Source: Candidatus Fluviicola riflensis
Lineage (GTDB): Bacteria > Bacteroidota > Bacteroidia > Flavobacteriales_D > Crocinitomicaceae
Direction of reading: 5' to 3'
Assembly: GCA_002243285.1 (NCBI GenBank)
Contig: CP022585.1
Span: 2,778,641 to 2,842,640 of the forward strand
DNA: 64,000 bases
This document shows, one piece after another, positions 7,509 through 17,112 of the stretch. The translations under genes and the position numbers were made by a program. The notes beneath the pieces were generated by a model. The model saw only the letters and a program-made list of their open reading frames with translations. It was not told the DNA's origin and searched no databases. Position 1 is the first letter of the stretch, and each line of letters begins with the position of its first letter.

Positions 7509-9713
7509 ATGCTACTAAATCTCACAAAAGTTCTCACGGTACTTGGCTTTTTGCTCAGTACTTCCTGCTTTTTAAGCGTAGCCCAAACTACTATTATCAA
7601 TCCGAACAACAATACCGGAACATCAGGTGCCGATGGCAGTTTTCAAAATGCGACCAATACCTTGCCTGCTAATGGCTGGACTGTTGTGAACGGAGCCACG
7701 AATAGATGGTTTGCCGGTACACAGTCGTCTTGCGTAGGTACAAAAGGTGCTTATGTTGGAACCGCTGCAGGAAATAATAACTATACAATCGGTACGGCTG
7801 ATATTTCTCATTTTTATGATGATGTTACTTTCCCGGCAGGCCAAAGCTGTATTACACTTACTTTCAACTGGAAAGGCCAGGGAGAAAGCGGCTGGGATGG
7901 TTTACGCATTTACCTGGGATCAACAGCCGTAACACCGGTTGCCAACACCATGTTTACGACCAGCGATGCCTCAGCAGTTCAGTTGGGGAATACATGGTAC
8001 AATCTGCAAGCTGCTTGCGGATCAACCACCATTACCATTCCGGCTTCCAATGCAGGTACAACCAAGCGCTTGGTATTTAGTTGGCAAAATGACGCAAGTA
8101 TTGGTACTACACCGGCCGCGACTATAGATGCTATTTCACTGATTGCTTCAAATCCAACGATTCCTACATGTGCCACGGCTTTGGTTCCAGCCAATTTGGC
8201 AACAGGGGTTTCAACTTGCAACGGATTGTCGTGGACAGCACCCGTTTCTACCGGTTGTGACACACCTACAAGCTACGATGTATATTTTGGAACAACTCCC
8301 GTGCCTCCGCTCTTAGGAAATACAACAGCTACAACTTACGCCACACCAATGGCATTCAGTACAACCTATTATTGGCAGATTGTTCCGAAAAATGCAGCAG
8401 GATCAGCTGTAGGTTGTGCAATACAAAGTTTTACGACCGGAACATCGACCAACTCACAATATAACCTGGTGGATGATGCTACTTCTGCTTCACCTTTTAC
8501 TTGTGTGACGTTAACACCTGATGCAATGAGTCAGCGTGGCTGTGCATGGGATGCCAATTCGACCTTGAACTTTTTGGCCAATTTCAGTTATGACATTGAT
8601 GTGAATCTGGGGGCGAACGATGCCGGAGCCGATGGAGTTGCTTTTGTCATGCAAAATGATCCGTTGGCACGCTGTAAATGCGGAACCGTTGGTGGTGCAC
8701 TTGGAGCAGGCGGAATCACCAATTCGGTAACAGTTGAGATTGATACGTATTTGAATTTTGAAGATCGCGACGATTTTACAGCACCTTTTATCGGTTGTGC
8801 AGGGACAGAAGACCCTGACCACCTGGATGTTTGGTTCAATGGTGTGATCAATCCTGATTTGGATTTTGATTGCGATGCCGTAGGCGGAGGTGAACGTGTT
8901 GCCACACCAAATGCCATTCGTTTACAATCGTCGCCTGGCGTGAATTACAACATTGAAAACGGATTGAGTCATAAATTCCGTATTTCATGGAACGCTGGTA
9001 CAACAACACTTACTGCAAGTGTCTGGAATTCGGCCTTAACAGTTATGTACGGAACCATATCATCTACTTTTAATCCGGTTACCGTTTTCGGAACCAACTC
9101 ACCTTATTTTGGGTTTACGGGTTCAACCGGAGGGTTATCGAACCAACAAACGTTTTGTTTACCGTCGGTATTGCTACCGGTAGAAATGACCGAATTTGAT
9201 GTAACGTGTGAAGAAGGTTCTGCTGCTATTCACTGGGAAACCGAAACGGAACGCGATAATGCTTATTTCACGTTGGAAAGAAGTTGTGACGGTGTCAATT
9301 TCCAACCAATAAAACAAATAACCGGGTCGGGAACAACACAACAGGTTCATGATTACCAGGTGAATGACGATGATTTGTGCAGTGGTGTAAGTTATTATCG
9401 TTTGAGTCAAACGGATCTCAACGGTGAACAGAAAGTTTTGGGAATCAGAAGTACCAAATCGTGCTTATTGCCAACCGAATTAGTTGTATTCCCAAATCCG
9501 GCAACGGATGAATTAACGGTTTCCTGGAACGGAAAAGCGGTAAAAGAGCTGGTGCTTTATGATGCGGTTGGTCAGCTTATTTTTACCAAAAATGATTGGA
9601 GTGAACAGGCTTCTTCAGCTACAATGGATGTTTCTCAATTGGCTGCGGGAGTTTATTACCTGACTGTTTATCAGACTTTCGGAGCAGAAACCATTAAAGT
9701 GGTGGTGAACTAA
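7509..9713 (+). CDS. Secreted L-type lectin-like protein with T9SS type A sorting domain
   Basis: 734 residues. Signal peptide to about A25. Residues about 27-210 form an Ig/CUB-like beta module, 215-313 a fibronectin type III-like module, and 325-555 an L-type (legume) lectin-like module with GADGVAFVMQNDP, VEIDTYLNFED and DPDHLDVWFNG as the recognisable sugar and Ca-site region. After a linker the last 81 residues (654-734, starting LPTELVVFPNP and ending KVVVN) are a type A T9SS sorting domain. The protein should be exported by the Por machinery and fixed to the cell surface, where it could bind glycans. Monocistronic, between two terminators. Confidence 0.85.
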   Translation: MLLNLTKVLTVLGFLLSTSCFLSVAQTTIINPNNNTGTSGADGSFQNATNTLPANGWTVVNGATNRWFAGTQSSCVGTKGAYVGTAAGNNNYTIGTADISHFYDDVTFPAGQSCITLTFNWKGQGESGWDGLRIYLGSTAVTPVANTMFTTSDASAVQLGNTWYNLQAACGSTTITIPASNAGTTKRLVFSWQNDASIGTTPAATIDAISLIASNPTIPTCATALVPANLATGVSTCNGLSWTAPVSTGCDTPTSYDVYFGTTPVPPLLGNTTATTYATPMAFSTTYYWQIVPKNAAGSAVGCAIQSFTTGTSTNSQYNLVDDATSASPFTCVTLTPDAMSQRGCAWDANSTLNFLANFSYDIDVNLGANDAGADGVAFVMQNDPLARCKCGTVGGALGAGGITNSVTVEIDTYLNFEDRDDFTAPFIGCAGTEDPDHLDVWFNGVINPDLDFDCDAVGGGERVATPNAIRLQSSPGVNYNIENGLSHKFRISWNAGTTTLTASVWNSALTVMYGTISSTFNPVTVFGTNSPYFGFTGSTGGLSNQQTFCLPSVLLPVEMTEFDVTCEEGSAAIHWETETERDNAYFTLERSCDGVNFQPIKQITGSGTTQQVHDYQVNDDDLCSGVSYYRLSQTDLNGEQKVLGIRSTKSCLLPTELVVFPNPATDELTVSWNGKAVKELVLYDAVGQLIFTKNDWSEQASSATMDVSQLAAGVYYLTVYQTFGAETIKVVVN

Positions 9714-9741
9714 AAAAATCCTTTCGTCGAAGCAATTTTAT

Positions 9742-9778
9742 AAAGCCCTGTCCGCCTAAGGTGGACGGAGCTTTTTTG
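9742..9778 (+). terminator. Terminator after the lectin gene
   Basis: AAAGC...GTCCGCC TAA GGTGGAC...GCTTTTTT (9742-9777): stem with small bulge and T tract. A related stem lies after lon. Confidence 0.8.
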
Positions 9779-9909
9779 TTGTGCCCAACTTTTCTCAACT
9801 TTGCAGGCCGATTATTCGTGGCGAAAAAAATGTACACTTTATATCGATGAGGTCGATATTTCATGAAAAATTACACTATTTTCGGGATGCCCTAATTTTA
9901 TTGTTTCAT

Positions 9910-10365
9910 ATGCTGAAAACCAAATACTTCTTACCGATTCTCATGGCCGTTACGTTGGCTTCGTGTACTATTTCGGGCGAACAGGAAGAACAGCTAAACA
10001 ATCAAATGAGCAATTACATTCAGGCGCACAATAATGGTCAATTGCTACAACTCATCGGGCTCACCCAGCCTGAAGCGGTACGTTTTTACAAAAATCAGGG
10101 CGATTCGTTGTTTATAGGCCATTTTAAAGACTTAAAAGACGGACAAAAAACCTATATGGTCGATCCGACTTATCGCGAAATGAAAGCAGAAGGCAAACTG
10201 ATCCAGCGTAAATATTGGGTCCAGTATTATACCAACGAAGCAGAAATAAATCACCGTTATTACCTGTATGCATTGTCAAAAGATGGCGGTGATAACTGGT
10301 TTTTTCTTCGCGAAGACGAATATGCCAATTCGTCCATCAAGGGATTCAAACGACTTTTCAATTAA
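9910..10365 (+). CDS. Small lipoprotein
   Basis: 151 residues from the ATG at 9910. A longer frame from GTG 9781 exists, but only the later start gives a proper lipoprotein signal: MLKTKY, hydrophobic stretch, lipobox LASC with Cys19. The mature part is polar, with no family recognised; FIGHFKDLKDGQKTYMVDP is a possible core. It is six bases upstream of the barrel gene at 10372 and likely co-transcribed with it and the HHH-barrel gene, so it may be an accessory of an outer-membrane complex. Confidence 0.75.
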   Translation: MLKTKYFLPILMAVTLASCTISGEQEEQLNNQMSNYIQAHNNGQLLQLIGLTQPEAVRFYKNQGDSLFIGHFKDLKDGQKTYMVDPTYREMKAEGKLIQRKYWVQYYTNEAEINHRYYLYALSKDGGDNWFFLREDEYANSSIKGFKRLFN

Positions 10366-10371
10366 CCGGAA

Positions 10372-11193
10372 ATGAAACGCACTACTACACTACTCCTCTT
10401 TCTGATTGCTGCTTTTCATGGTTTTGCCCAGGGCTGGAAACCTGTTGGTGCCCGCGCTGCAGGCTTGGCCAATACATCGGTTTGCCTCGATGATGTATGG
10501 GCATACCATCACAATCCGGGCGCTTTAGCCAGAATCAAACATTTCTCGGGCGGCGCTTATTACGAAGCCCGATTTTTAGCCAAAGAATTGCAAACACAAG
10601 GAATTGTAGTCGCAATGCCACTGAAAAAAGGAGTGATTTCCGTGGGCGGACAATTCAGCGGATACGAGCAATATCGTCATACGCGCGCCGGTGTTGGCTA
10701 CAGCCTGCAACTCAGTGAAAAAATCGGAGCAGGCGTGCAGGCAAACATGCAGCAATTGCGTTTCGGCGGAAATTACGGTTCTTCGATCAACGCGACGTTT
10801 GAAGGCGGGATTCTAGCTCAACTTTCCGAAAAATGGAAACTCGGTGCCAGTGTATTGAATATTGGCCGGCAACGTATAGCACCCTTGGAAGAAGACCGGT
10901 TTACTTCCGTCATCCGCATTGGCAGCACCTATCAGCCTTCCAAAAAAGTAAATGTGCTGCTGGAAGTAGAAAAACAAGTCATTCATTCCATCAGTTTTCG
11001 TGGCGGTATCGAATACATGCCCGTCGAAATGCTGGTGATTCGTTTCGGTGCTCAATCAGGTCCTACCGAATTCGCGCTCGGAGTCGGTTACCGGAAAAAT
11101 GGATTTCTACTCGATTTAGCCACTAAATACCACCCTGTTTTGGGTTGGACGCCAGCTATCGGTTTTACTTATCAGCCGTGGGATGCGCAATAA
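10372..11193 (+). CDS. PorV/PorQ-like outer-membrane beta-barrel protein
   Basis: 273 residues. Signal peptide ends near A19/Q20. The mature start GARAAGLANTSVCLDDVWAYHHNPGALA is the hallmark of the FadL-like PorV/PorQ/UPF0164 barrels, followed by repeated short amphipathic strands to the end. In T9SS organisms such barrels shuttle or anchor secreted cargo (PorV) or support gliding, but this copy is shorter than PorV and probably a relative. Its end overlaps the start of the next gene by 11 bases, so the three genes 9910-13252 form an operon. Confidence 0.7.
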   Translation: MKRTTTLLLFLIAAFHGFAQGWKPVGARAAGLANTSVCLDDVWAYHHNPGALARIKHFSGGAYYEARFLAKELQTQGIVVAMPLKKGVISVGGQFSGYEQYRHTRAGVGYSLQLSEKIGAGVQANMQQLRFGGNYGSSINATFEGGILAQLSEKWKLGASVLNIGRQRIAPLEEDRFTSVIRIGSTYQPSKKVNVLLEVEKQVIHSISFRGGIEYMPVEMLVIRFGAQSGPTEFALGVGYRKNGFLLDLATKYHPVLGWTPAIGFTYQPWDAQ

Positions 11194-13252
11194 ATTCCTG
11201 GTCATAGCATGTTTACTGTGCTCGCTTTTCAGCTGGTCACAGGAACGCAATGAGATCATTCAACAACGCGTGGAATTCATTTCCGAGCAATATGAAAGTG
11301 AAGAAATCGATTTGACCAACCTGTTTGATCAATTGAATTATTACTTTGATCATCCGATCAATCTCAATTCGACCGATGGTGAAGATTTACGTTCATTGGG
11401 ATTACTGACCGAAGTTCAGATCACCAATATCCTGCTTCATCGCAAACAATTCGGAAAATTCATCAGTATTTATGAATTGCAGAGCCTAACTTATTGGGAT
11501 CTGGCTACTATTCAGCTTGTACTTCCTTTTATTCGCGTCGATGACCGCCTGGACCAATTACACCTGACATTTAAAGATGCGATCCAGGAAGGTAAATTTG
11601 AATTATACACCCGTTATCAGCGCACACCGGAACAAAAACCGGGATATACAGAAGTTTCCGATTCGGTACTTGCAGCTTCAAACAGTTATTATCATGGAAA
11701 TCCGGATCGTTATTATACGCGTTTCCGGTATACGTATCGCACCAACCTCAGTTTGGGTTTTACGGCAGAAAAAGATCCGGGAGAAGAGTTTTTTAAAGGA
11801 AGTCAGAAAAACGGCTTCGATTTTTATTCGGGACATGCGTTCTTTAAAGGTGGAAAGTATATTCGCAGTGTCGCCTTGGGTGATTATTTGGTACAAATCG
11901 GGCAAGGTTTGAATACCTGGTCGGGCTACGCTTTTGGGAAAACGGCTGATATTTTTGCTTCTAAAAAAACGGCCAATATGTTGCGGCCTTACACTTCAGT
12001 AGATGAAAACCGGTTTTTTCGCGGCGCAGCAGCGGTGGTAGGTTACAAACAATTTTCGTTGCTTAATTTCTATTCGCAAAAACGCATCGACGGCGCCGGA
12101 ATTGCCGATTCACTAAGCGATGATCTGGAATTCATTACTACCATTGACCTTTCGGGTTTACACCGCACCAATAATGAGATCGCCAAGAAAAACCAGCTTT
12201 CGGAACGCGTTTTCGGGAGTTACCTGCAATATTCCGTTCCGCGGTTCAACGCCGGTTTGGCTTATGTAAATCAATCGTATAGTGCTCCGCTGCAACGCGA
12301 TTCGGTTCCATACAATCAATTTGCTTTCCGGGGAACGCAAACTTCTGCTTTGAGCGGCGATTACAGTTGGGTGATCAAAAATCTCAATTTCTTCGGTGAA
12401 GTTTCGTATAGTACACATTCCAAAGCAGTAGCCCAATTGCACGGTGTCATGATGGTTCTGGACCCGAAAGTTTCCTTCTCATTGATCTACCGCAATTATA
12501 ACAAGGCTTATTATTCGTTTTACAACAACGGTTTTTCGGAAGGTAGCAATACGCAAAACGAAAACGGGTTATTTGCCGGCTGGAAGATTAAACTGGCCAG
12601 CGCCTGGACGGTAAATGCATACGCCGATATCTTCACATTTCCCTGGATGAAATACCTCGTTGACGCGCCGTCGAAAGGGTATGAATTCTTGTTTCAGCCG
12701 GTTTACAAACCGAACAAGGAACTCGAAATTTACGGCCGTTTCAGACAACAGGTTCGTCAGAAAAACAGCCGTGATAACGATGGTTCCATTACGGCAATCG
12801 AAGATGTTGTTCAGCGCAATTACCGGTTAAATTTGAGTTACAAAGTCACTGAAGCAATTACGCTGAAAAGCCGCGTTGAATACATGACAATCAATCGCAA
12901 CAGCAATCAACCTGAAGAAGGCTGGCTGATTTCACAAGACGTTATCATTCGCCCGAAAAGCATGCCGTTTGATATTTCGCTGCGCTATGCGTTGTTTGAC
13001 ACCGATAGCTACGATTCCCGTATTTACACATTCGAAAACAACGCGTTGTACGTATTCTCCTCGCCTTCTTATTACTACCAAGGTTCACGTGCTTACGTTC
13101 TTGTGCGTTACAGCTTCCTGAAAGTGTGCGATTTATGGGTGCGATACGGTACATTCCTTTACAGCGACCGCACGAGTCTGAGTTCCGGCGCTGAGGAAAT
13201 CAAAGGAAATCGTAAGTCGGATATTACGTTGCAGTTGCGGGTTTCGTTTTAA
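11183..13252 (+). CDS. Outer-membrane barrel protein with N-terminal helix-hairpin-helix
   Basis: 689 residues. Signal peptide to about Q20. Residues about 58-103 align with a ComEA/GspK-type helix-hairpin-helix unit (INLNSTDGEDLRSLG, then HRKQFGKFISIYEL), but the glycine-rich hairpin GxG used for DNA contact reads GLL. From about residue 120 to the end the sequence is a run of aromatic-edged beta strands ending in the LQLRVSF typical of outer-membrane barrels. Such HHH plus barrel proteins occur in Bacteroidota and are uncharacterised. Overlaps the preceding gene by 11 bases. Confidence 0.7.
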   Translation: MRNKFLVIACLLCSLFSWSQERNEIIQQRVEFISEQYESEEIDLTNLFDQLNYYFDHPINLNSTDGEDLRSLGLLTEVQITNILLHRKQFGKFISIYELQSLTYWDLATIQLVLPFIRVDDRLDQLHLTFKDAIQEGKFELYTRYQRTPEQKPGYTEVSDSVLAASNSYYHGNPDRYYTRFRYTYRTNLSLGFTAEKDPGEEFFKGSQKNGFDFYSGHAFFKGGKYIRSVALGDYLVQIGQGLNTWSGYAFGKTADIFASKKTANMLRPYTSVDENRFFRGAAAVVGYKQFSLLNFYSQKRIDGAGIADSLSDDLEFITTIDLSGLHRTNNEIAKKNQLSERVFGSYLQYSVPRFNAGLAYVNQSYSAPLQRDSVPYNQFAFRGTQTSALSGDYSWVIKNLNFFGEVSYSTHSKAVAQLHGVMMVLDPKVSFSLIYRNYNKAYYSFYNNGFSEGSNTQNENGLFAGWKIKLASAWTVNAYADIFTFPWMKYLVDAPSKGYEFLFQPVYKPNKELEIYGRFRQQVRQKNSRDNDGSITAIEDVVQRNYRLNLSYKVTEAITLKSRVEYMTINRNSNQPEEGWLISQDVIIRPKSMPFDISLRYALFDTDSYDSRIYTFENNALYVFSSPSYYYQGSRAYVLVRYSFLKVCDLWVRYGTFLYSDRTSLSSGAEEIKGNRKSDITLQLRVSF

Positions 13253-13323
13253 AATATTGAAGTCCCTACGGGCAATGTCTTCCGCGTGGGGATGAGAAAA
13301 GGAATGAGAATGAGGAAAAAAGA

Positions 13324-13353
13324 AAAAGGAGAACGTTTACACATTCTCCTTTT
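13324..13353 (-). terminator. Terminator downstream of tRNA-His
   Basis: Perfect 10-bp stem AAAAGGAGAA / TTCTCCTTTT (13324-13333, 13344-13353). With T-rich flanks on both strands it can serve tRNA-His on the minus strand and the barrel operon on the plus strand. Confidence 0.75.
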
Positions 13354-13360
13354 ATTTTTG

Positions 13361-13435
13361 GGTGGAAGATGGGGCTCGAACCCACGACCCTCGGTACCAC
13401 AAACCGATGCTCTAACCAACTGAGCTACAACCACC
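13361..13435 (-). tRNA. tRNA-His (anticodon GTG)
   Basis: The minus strand folds as a tRNA: D arm GCTCAGTTGGTTAGAGC, anticodon stem TCGGT/ACCGA around loop TTGTGGT with anticodon GTG, T arm GTGGG TTCGAGC CCCAT. The extra G(-1) opposite discriminator C73 is the identity element of bacterial tRNA-His (13435 and 13361). CCA is not encoded. Acceptor stem positions 5-68 and 6-67 are U-U, a weakness I believe is shared by other Bacteroidota tRNA-His genes. Confidence 0.95.
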
Positions 13436-13697
13436 ATAGTTGTGCTAACTTTTCAGCTTAGCAGGTGCAAATATAAGAGATTTATCGCATTTCAAAAGCG
13501 GAAGCGAACTTTTTGGCCAACTTTTCTTCAAAAAAAGAAATATCTTATTGATGAATAGTTCGTTACAAGTAGCGAATTCTTTCTGCAATTCTATCTTTTC
13601 ATCGCACCAACTAAACAATCGTTGTTGAAAACTGCTGAGGCACCTCCGAATAGCGATACTACATTCCCCTACATTTGTTTTGACAATAACGGGGTAT
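13436..13697. other. Non-coding stretch before the oxidoreductase gene
   Basis: No gene or strong repeat seen. TACATTTG at 13671-13678 matches the TAnnTTTG -7 consensus and would give a leader of about 14 bases to the ATG at 13698. Confidence 0.5.
13671..13678 (+). promoter_or_regulatory. Putative -7 box (TACATTTG)
   Basis: TAnnTTTG match 20 bases before the ATG at 13698; supports that start over the TTG at 13680. Confidence 0.4.
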
Positions 13698-14675
13698 ATG
13701 TTGAAGATTGGGATTTTTGGGGTTGGACATATGGGGACAGTGCATGTTCAACTGTTACAGGAACTTTCTTCCGACTTCGAAATCGTCGGTTTTTTCGATC
13801 CTTCTGATACCGCAGCCAATCGTATTCAGCAACAATTCGGGATCAAACGCTTTTTTGATGTAAATGAACTAATCGATTTGTGCGATTGTATTGATATTGT
13901 CGCACCGACTTCACAGCATTTTGAGCTGGCTTCATCGGCTATTCGCCGCAGTAAACACGTTTTTATCGAAAAACCGGTTACTCAAACAGTTGAACAGGCA
14001 AAAAAATTGCTGCAACTGGCTTCGGAAGCAAGCGTTCAGGTTCAGGTAGGTTATGTTGAGCGTTTCAATCCGGCTTTTATTGGTGCATTGCCACACATTG
14101 AGCGCCCGATGCACATTGAAATGCACCGGTTGGCGCCATTCAGCGCACGTGGAACAGACGTTTCGGTGATCCTCGATTTAATGATTCATGACCTGGACAT
14201 CGTTCTAAGCGTTGTGAAATCAACCGTAAAACGTGTTGTAGCCAATGGTGTTGCCGTCATGAGCTCAACTCCCGATATGGCAAACGCACGCATTGAATTC
14301 GATAACGGCTGCGTTGCCACGATTACTGTTTCACGCATCTCAAAAACCAATGTACGCAAGGCACAATTCTTTCAGCGAAATGCAAGCATAACAGTTGATT
14401 TTCTTGAAAAAGAGGTCGAGATCATTCATCAGGCAACAGCTTTGCAGGCATTGGAAAAAACCATTCCGTTTAATATTGAAAAGCCTGTGATTTCATCGTC
14501 AAACGCTATGCGCGAAGAACTGCATTCGTTTGCTAAAGCCATTCGCAGCAACTCAACACCTGTTGTGAGTATCGAAGATGCTTGTCGTTCAATGGAGCTT
14601 GCGGCCACAATTACCGAGCGATTAAATGTAAACGCGGTCCGGGTGCCAAATCGCACAATCCGCAGCGCTTTTTGA
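13698..14675 (+). CDS. Gfo/Idh/MocA family oxidoreductase
   Basis: 325 residues from ATG 13698; a TTG at 13680 is in frame but would leave no room after the -7 box. Rossmann motif GVGHMG at residues 8-13, the family EKP motif at 91-93, and a probable substrate-domain His164 in MIHDLD. Family members oxidise or reduce sugars, often UDP-sugars or inositols, with NAD(P). The genes that follow (lipoprotein and polyprenyl sugar transferase) suggest a role in making a nucleotide sugar for surface polysaccharide, but the 160-base gap to the next gene means this is only contextual. Confidence 0.85.
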   Translation: MLKIGIFGVGHMGTVHVQLLQELSSDFEIVGFFDPSDTAANRIQQQFGIKRFFDVNELIDLCDCIDIVAPTSQHFELASSAIRRSKHVFIEKPVTQTVEQAKKLLQLASEASVQVQVGYVERFNPAFIGALPHIERPMHIEMHRLAPFSARGTDVSVILDLMIHDLDIVLSVVKSTVKRVVANGVAVMSSTPDMANARIEFDNGCVATITVSRISKTNVRKAQFFQRNASITVDFLEKEVEIIHQATALQALEKTIPFNIEKPVISSSNAMREELHSFAKAIRSNSTPVVSIEDACRSMELAATITERLNVNAVRVPNRTIRSAF

Positions 14676-14800
14676 ATCAGGAAAGCAGTTTTTTAGTACC
14701 GGTCAATCGTCCATCATCCCGTTTCCTCATTGGAAACCCGCAGTAAATAGTTTGTCTTACATGAAAAGGTATTCCCTAAAATTATCGACAATATTTAATG

Positions 14801-14808
14801 TAACTTTG
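14801..14808 (+). promoter_or_regulatory. Putative -7 box (TAACTTTG)
   Basis: TAnnTTTG match 35 bases before the ATG at 14836. Confidence 0.45.
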
Positions 14809-14835
14809 CGTTTAGGAAAGTAAGACTGTTACTCT

Positions 14836-15708
14836 ATGAAATATATCTCCATACTTTTTTTTGGTGCGTTATTGTTATCTTCTTGCGTGCGAAACAACCC
14901 GAAACCTGTTTGGTTGTCGCTGGATAAGTGGGTACTGGAAGCAAACCCGACCCAGGTTGACGATGCTGGCCAGCTGACGCAAAATCTGAGTGAAGTTTGG
15001 GTGTATGTAGACAATAAAATTATCGGTGTATTTGAACTCCCTTGCAAAATTCCGGTACTTGTATCAGGAAAAGACGTCAAAATTCAGCTTTATCCTGCTG
15101 TAAGAAACAATGGAATTGCGGCTACCAAAAAGATTTATCCGTTTGTTGAACCGGTGGAATTGACAATGGAACTGGTTGAGGGCGAAACGTATGTAATGCC
15201 GATGGTAACACGCTATTACAACAACGTAGAATTCTGGATCGAGGACTTTGAATCGCCTTCGCAGGTGAAACTGGAAACCGACGATATTTCAACCACCGAA
15301 TTAACACTTGATGACGATCCTGCCATTGCACTTCCCGGAGGAGGAAGTTACGGCCAGGTACATTTTACTTCATCCGATTCACTTTGGGTGGCCTATACAA
15401 CAGAAAATCAGGTATTACCGCAGAGCGGAGCTGAAGTTTACCTCGAAATCGATTACCGCAACTCCAATAGTTTATTGACAGGTGTTCTTGGTATTTCAAG
15501 CAGCAGTATTGATCAGAATCCCAATATTGCACTCAACGCCCAGGATGCTTCAACAATGTCCTGGAAGAAAATCTACATCGACCTGAAAGAAATTGTTTCC
15601 AACTCAACTTCTGCTGACTATTTCAAGCAGTATTTCAGGGCAATTATTGATGAAGGTAATTCTCAATCGGATATTTATATTGACAACATTAAAGTCGTTC
15701 ATTTCTAA
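14836..15708 (+). CDS. Lipoprotein of unknown function
   Basis: 290 residues with a lipoprotein signal, lipobox LSSC and Cys17. Residues about 23-120 carry an Ig-like beta pattern (SEVWVYVDNKIIGVFELP, then a KDVKIQLYPAV strand) that resembles the domain found in several Bacteroidota outer-membrane lipoproteins; 130-290 look like a jelly-roll carbohydrate-binding module (FWIEDFES, then YFKQYFRAIIDEG and IYIDNIKV). A surface or periplasmic role with glycans is inferred. It ends nine bases before the sugar transferase start, so the two are likely co-transcribed. Confidence 0.75.
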   Translation: MKYISILFFGALLLSSCVRNNPKPVWLSLDKWVLEANPTQVDDAGQLTQNLSEVWVYVDNKIIGVFELPCKIPVLVSGKDVKIQLYPAVRNNGIAATKKIYPFVEPVELTMELVEGETYVMPMVTRYYNNVEFWIEDFESPSQVKLETDDISTTELTLDDDPAIALPGGGSYGQVHFTSSDSLWVAYTTENQVLPQSGAEVYLEIDYRNSNSLLTGVLGISSSSIDQNPNIALNAQDASTMSWKKIYIDLKEIVSNSTSADYFKQYFRAIIDEGNSQSDIYIDNIKVVHF

Positions 15709-15717
15709 TCATTTTTG

Positions 15718-17112
15718 ATGCAACGTCCTTTACTGCGATTTCTTTTCCTTTTCGGTGATTGGATAACGGCTTGCTTATCATGGGCCTTATTCTATTACTA
15801 CCGGAAAACCAGCATTGAATCGGAACCATTCAATGTAAATGATACCTTTCTTTACGGAATCGCGTTAGTGCCTCTTTTGTGGTTGCTCCTTTACGCCATT
15901 CAGGGAACATATGTAGACATTCGTAGGCTTTACCGTTTAAAAGTGCTTTCACTTACTGCATTTGCTACCGTTTTCGGATCGGTGATCTTGTTTTTCCTCC
16001 TACTGATCGATGATGAGGTCATTAACTACAAAACGTACTATCAATCGCTTGTATCGCTGGCATTGTTACATTTCGGACTGACGATTGTTGTGCGTCTGAT
16101 TCTTGTAAGCATCCAGGTAAAACGCATTCATTCAAAGGCTGACGGTTTTCGCACCTTATTGATTGGCGGCTCGGAAAAAGCGGTTGGAATTTACAACGAG
16201 ATCATGCAATTGCCCAAAGGCGGCGGGAACCAGTTTATCGGTTTTGTAAACCTCAACGGCATTGATAAATTGCTGGAAGACAAACTTCCTTATTTGGGCC
16301 ATGTAGATCAATTGTCGGATGTAATCCGGGAACAAAACGTGGAAGAAGTCATTATTGCGCTTGAAAGTACCGAACACGAACGGTTACGAAGTGTGATTTC
16401 CCGTATCAATAATGAAAAAGTAGTCATCAAGATCCTGCCGGATATGTATGATATTCTCTCAGGATCGGTGAAACTCAACAACATTTTCGGGGCATTGCTC
16501 ATGGAAGTCAACGCAGAAGTAATGCCTTCGTGGCAACGCTTTCTGAAACGATTCATGGATTTCACCCTTTCGCTCGTTGCCATTGTTTTGCTCATTCCGA
16601 TTTATATTGGATTGGCAATTGCGGTAAAACTTTCCTCGAAAGGCCCTGTGTTATTCTTCCAGGAACGGATCGGAATTCACGGAAAAGGATTTAAGATCGT
16701 TAAATTCCGTACGATGTATGTTGGAGCGGAAAAATCAGGTCCGCAACTTTCAAGTTCACATGATCCGCGGATTACACAAATGGGAAAATTCATGCGAAAA
16801 ACCCGTCTGGATGAGCTTCCGCAGTTCTTTAACGTGCTAATCGGTGATATGTCGCTGGTTGGCCCGCGTCCGGAACGACAATTTTATATTGATCAGATCG
16901 TAGAACGTGAACCGCAGTTTTTGGACCTTACGCGTGTGAGACCGGGGATTACTTCATGGGGACAAGTAAAATACGGTTATGCCGAAAATGTGGACCAAAT
17001 GATCCAGCGTATGAAATACGACTTGCTCTATCTCCGCAACAGATCGATTGCACTCGACCTCAAAATCATGATGTATACCATTCTAATTGTCATCAAAGCG
17101 AAAGGAAAATAA
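15718..17112 (+). CDS. Polyprenyl-phosphate sugar phosphotransferase (WcaJ/WbaP type)
   Basis: 464 residues from the ATG at 15718; a TTG three bases earlier is unlikely. The N-terminal half has four or five membrane helices and a degenerate Rossmann-like CoA-binding-type domain (LLIGGSEKAVGIYNE near 144-158). The C-terminal catalytic bacterial sugar transferase domain starts about residue 275 with FLKRFMDFTLS, then GPVLFFQERIG, KFRTMY and the LVGPRPE motif. It transfers a sugar-1-phosphate to undecaprenyl phosphate at the inner membrane, the first step of an exopolysaccharide or O-unit. No other polysaccharide genes follow, so its partners are elsewhere. Confidence 0.9.
   Translation: MQRPLLRFLFLFGDWITACLSWALFYYYRKTSIESEPFNVNDTFLYGIALVPLLWLLLYAIQGTYVDIRRLYRLKVLSLTAFATVFGSVILFFLLLIDDEVINYKTYYQSLVSLALLHFGLTIVVRLILVSIQVKRIHSKADGFRTLLIGGSEKAVGIYNEIMQLPKGGGNQFIGFVNLNGIDKLLEDKLPYLGHVDQLSDVIREQNVEEVIIALESTEHERLRSVISRINNEKVVIKILPDMYDILSGSVKLNNIFGALLMEVNAEVMPSWQRFLKRFMDFTLSLVAIVLLIPIYIGLAIAVKLSSKGPVLFFQERIGIHGKGFKIVKFRTMYVGAEKSGPQLSSSHDPRITQMGKFMRKTRLDELPQFFNVLIGDMSLVGPRPERQFYIDQIVEREPQFLDLTRVRPGITSWGQVKYGYAENVDQMIQRMKYDLLYLRNRSIALDLKIMMYTILIVIKAKGK

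Noticed and set aside
11240..11500. DNA-uptake function for the HHH-barrel protein (ComEA-like)
   Set aside because: The GxG hairpin that contacts DNA is GLL here, so DNA binding is not supported by sequence alone.
13249..13437. 62-residue minus-strand ORF containing VAQLVRASVCGTEGRGFEPH
   Set aside because: It is the translation of the tRNA-His gene and its terminator, a known false ORF type.
13622..13807. 61-residue ORF before the oxidoreductase
   Set aside because: Overlaps the true start at 13698 in another frame and shows no family feature.
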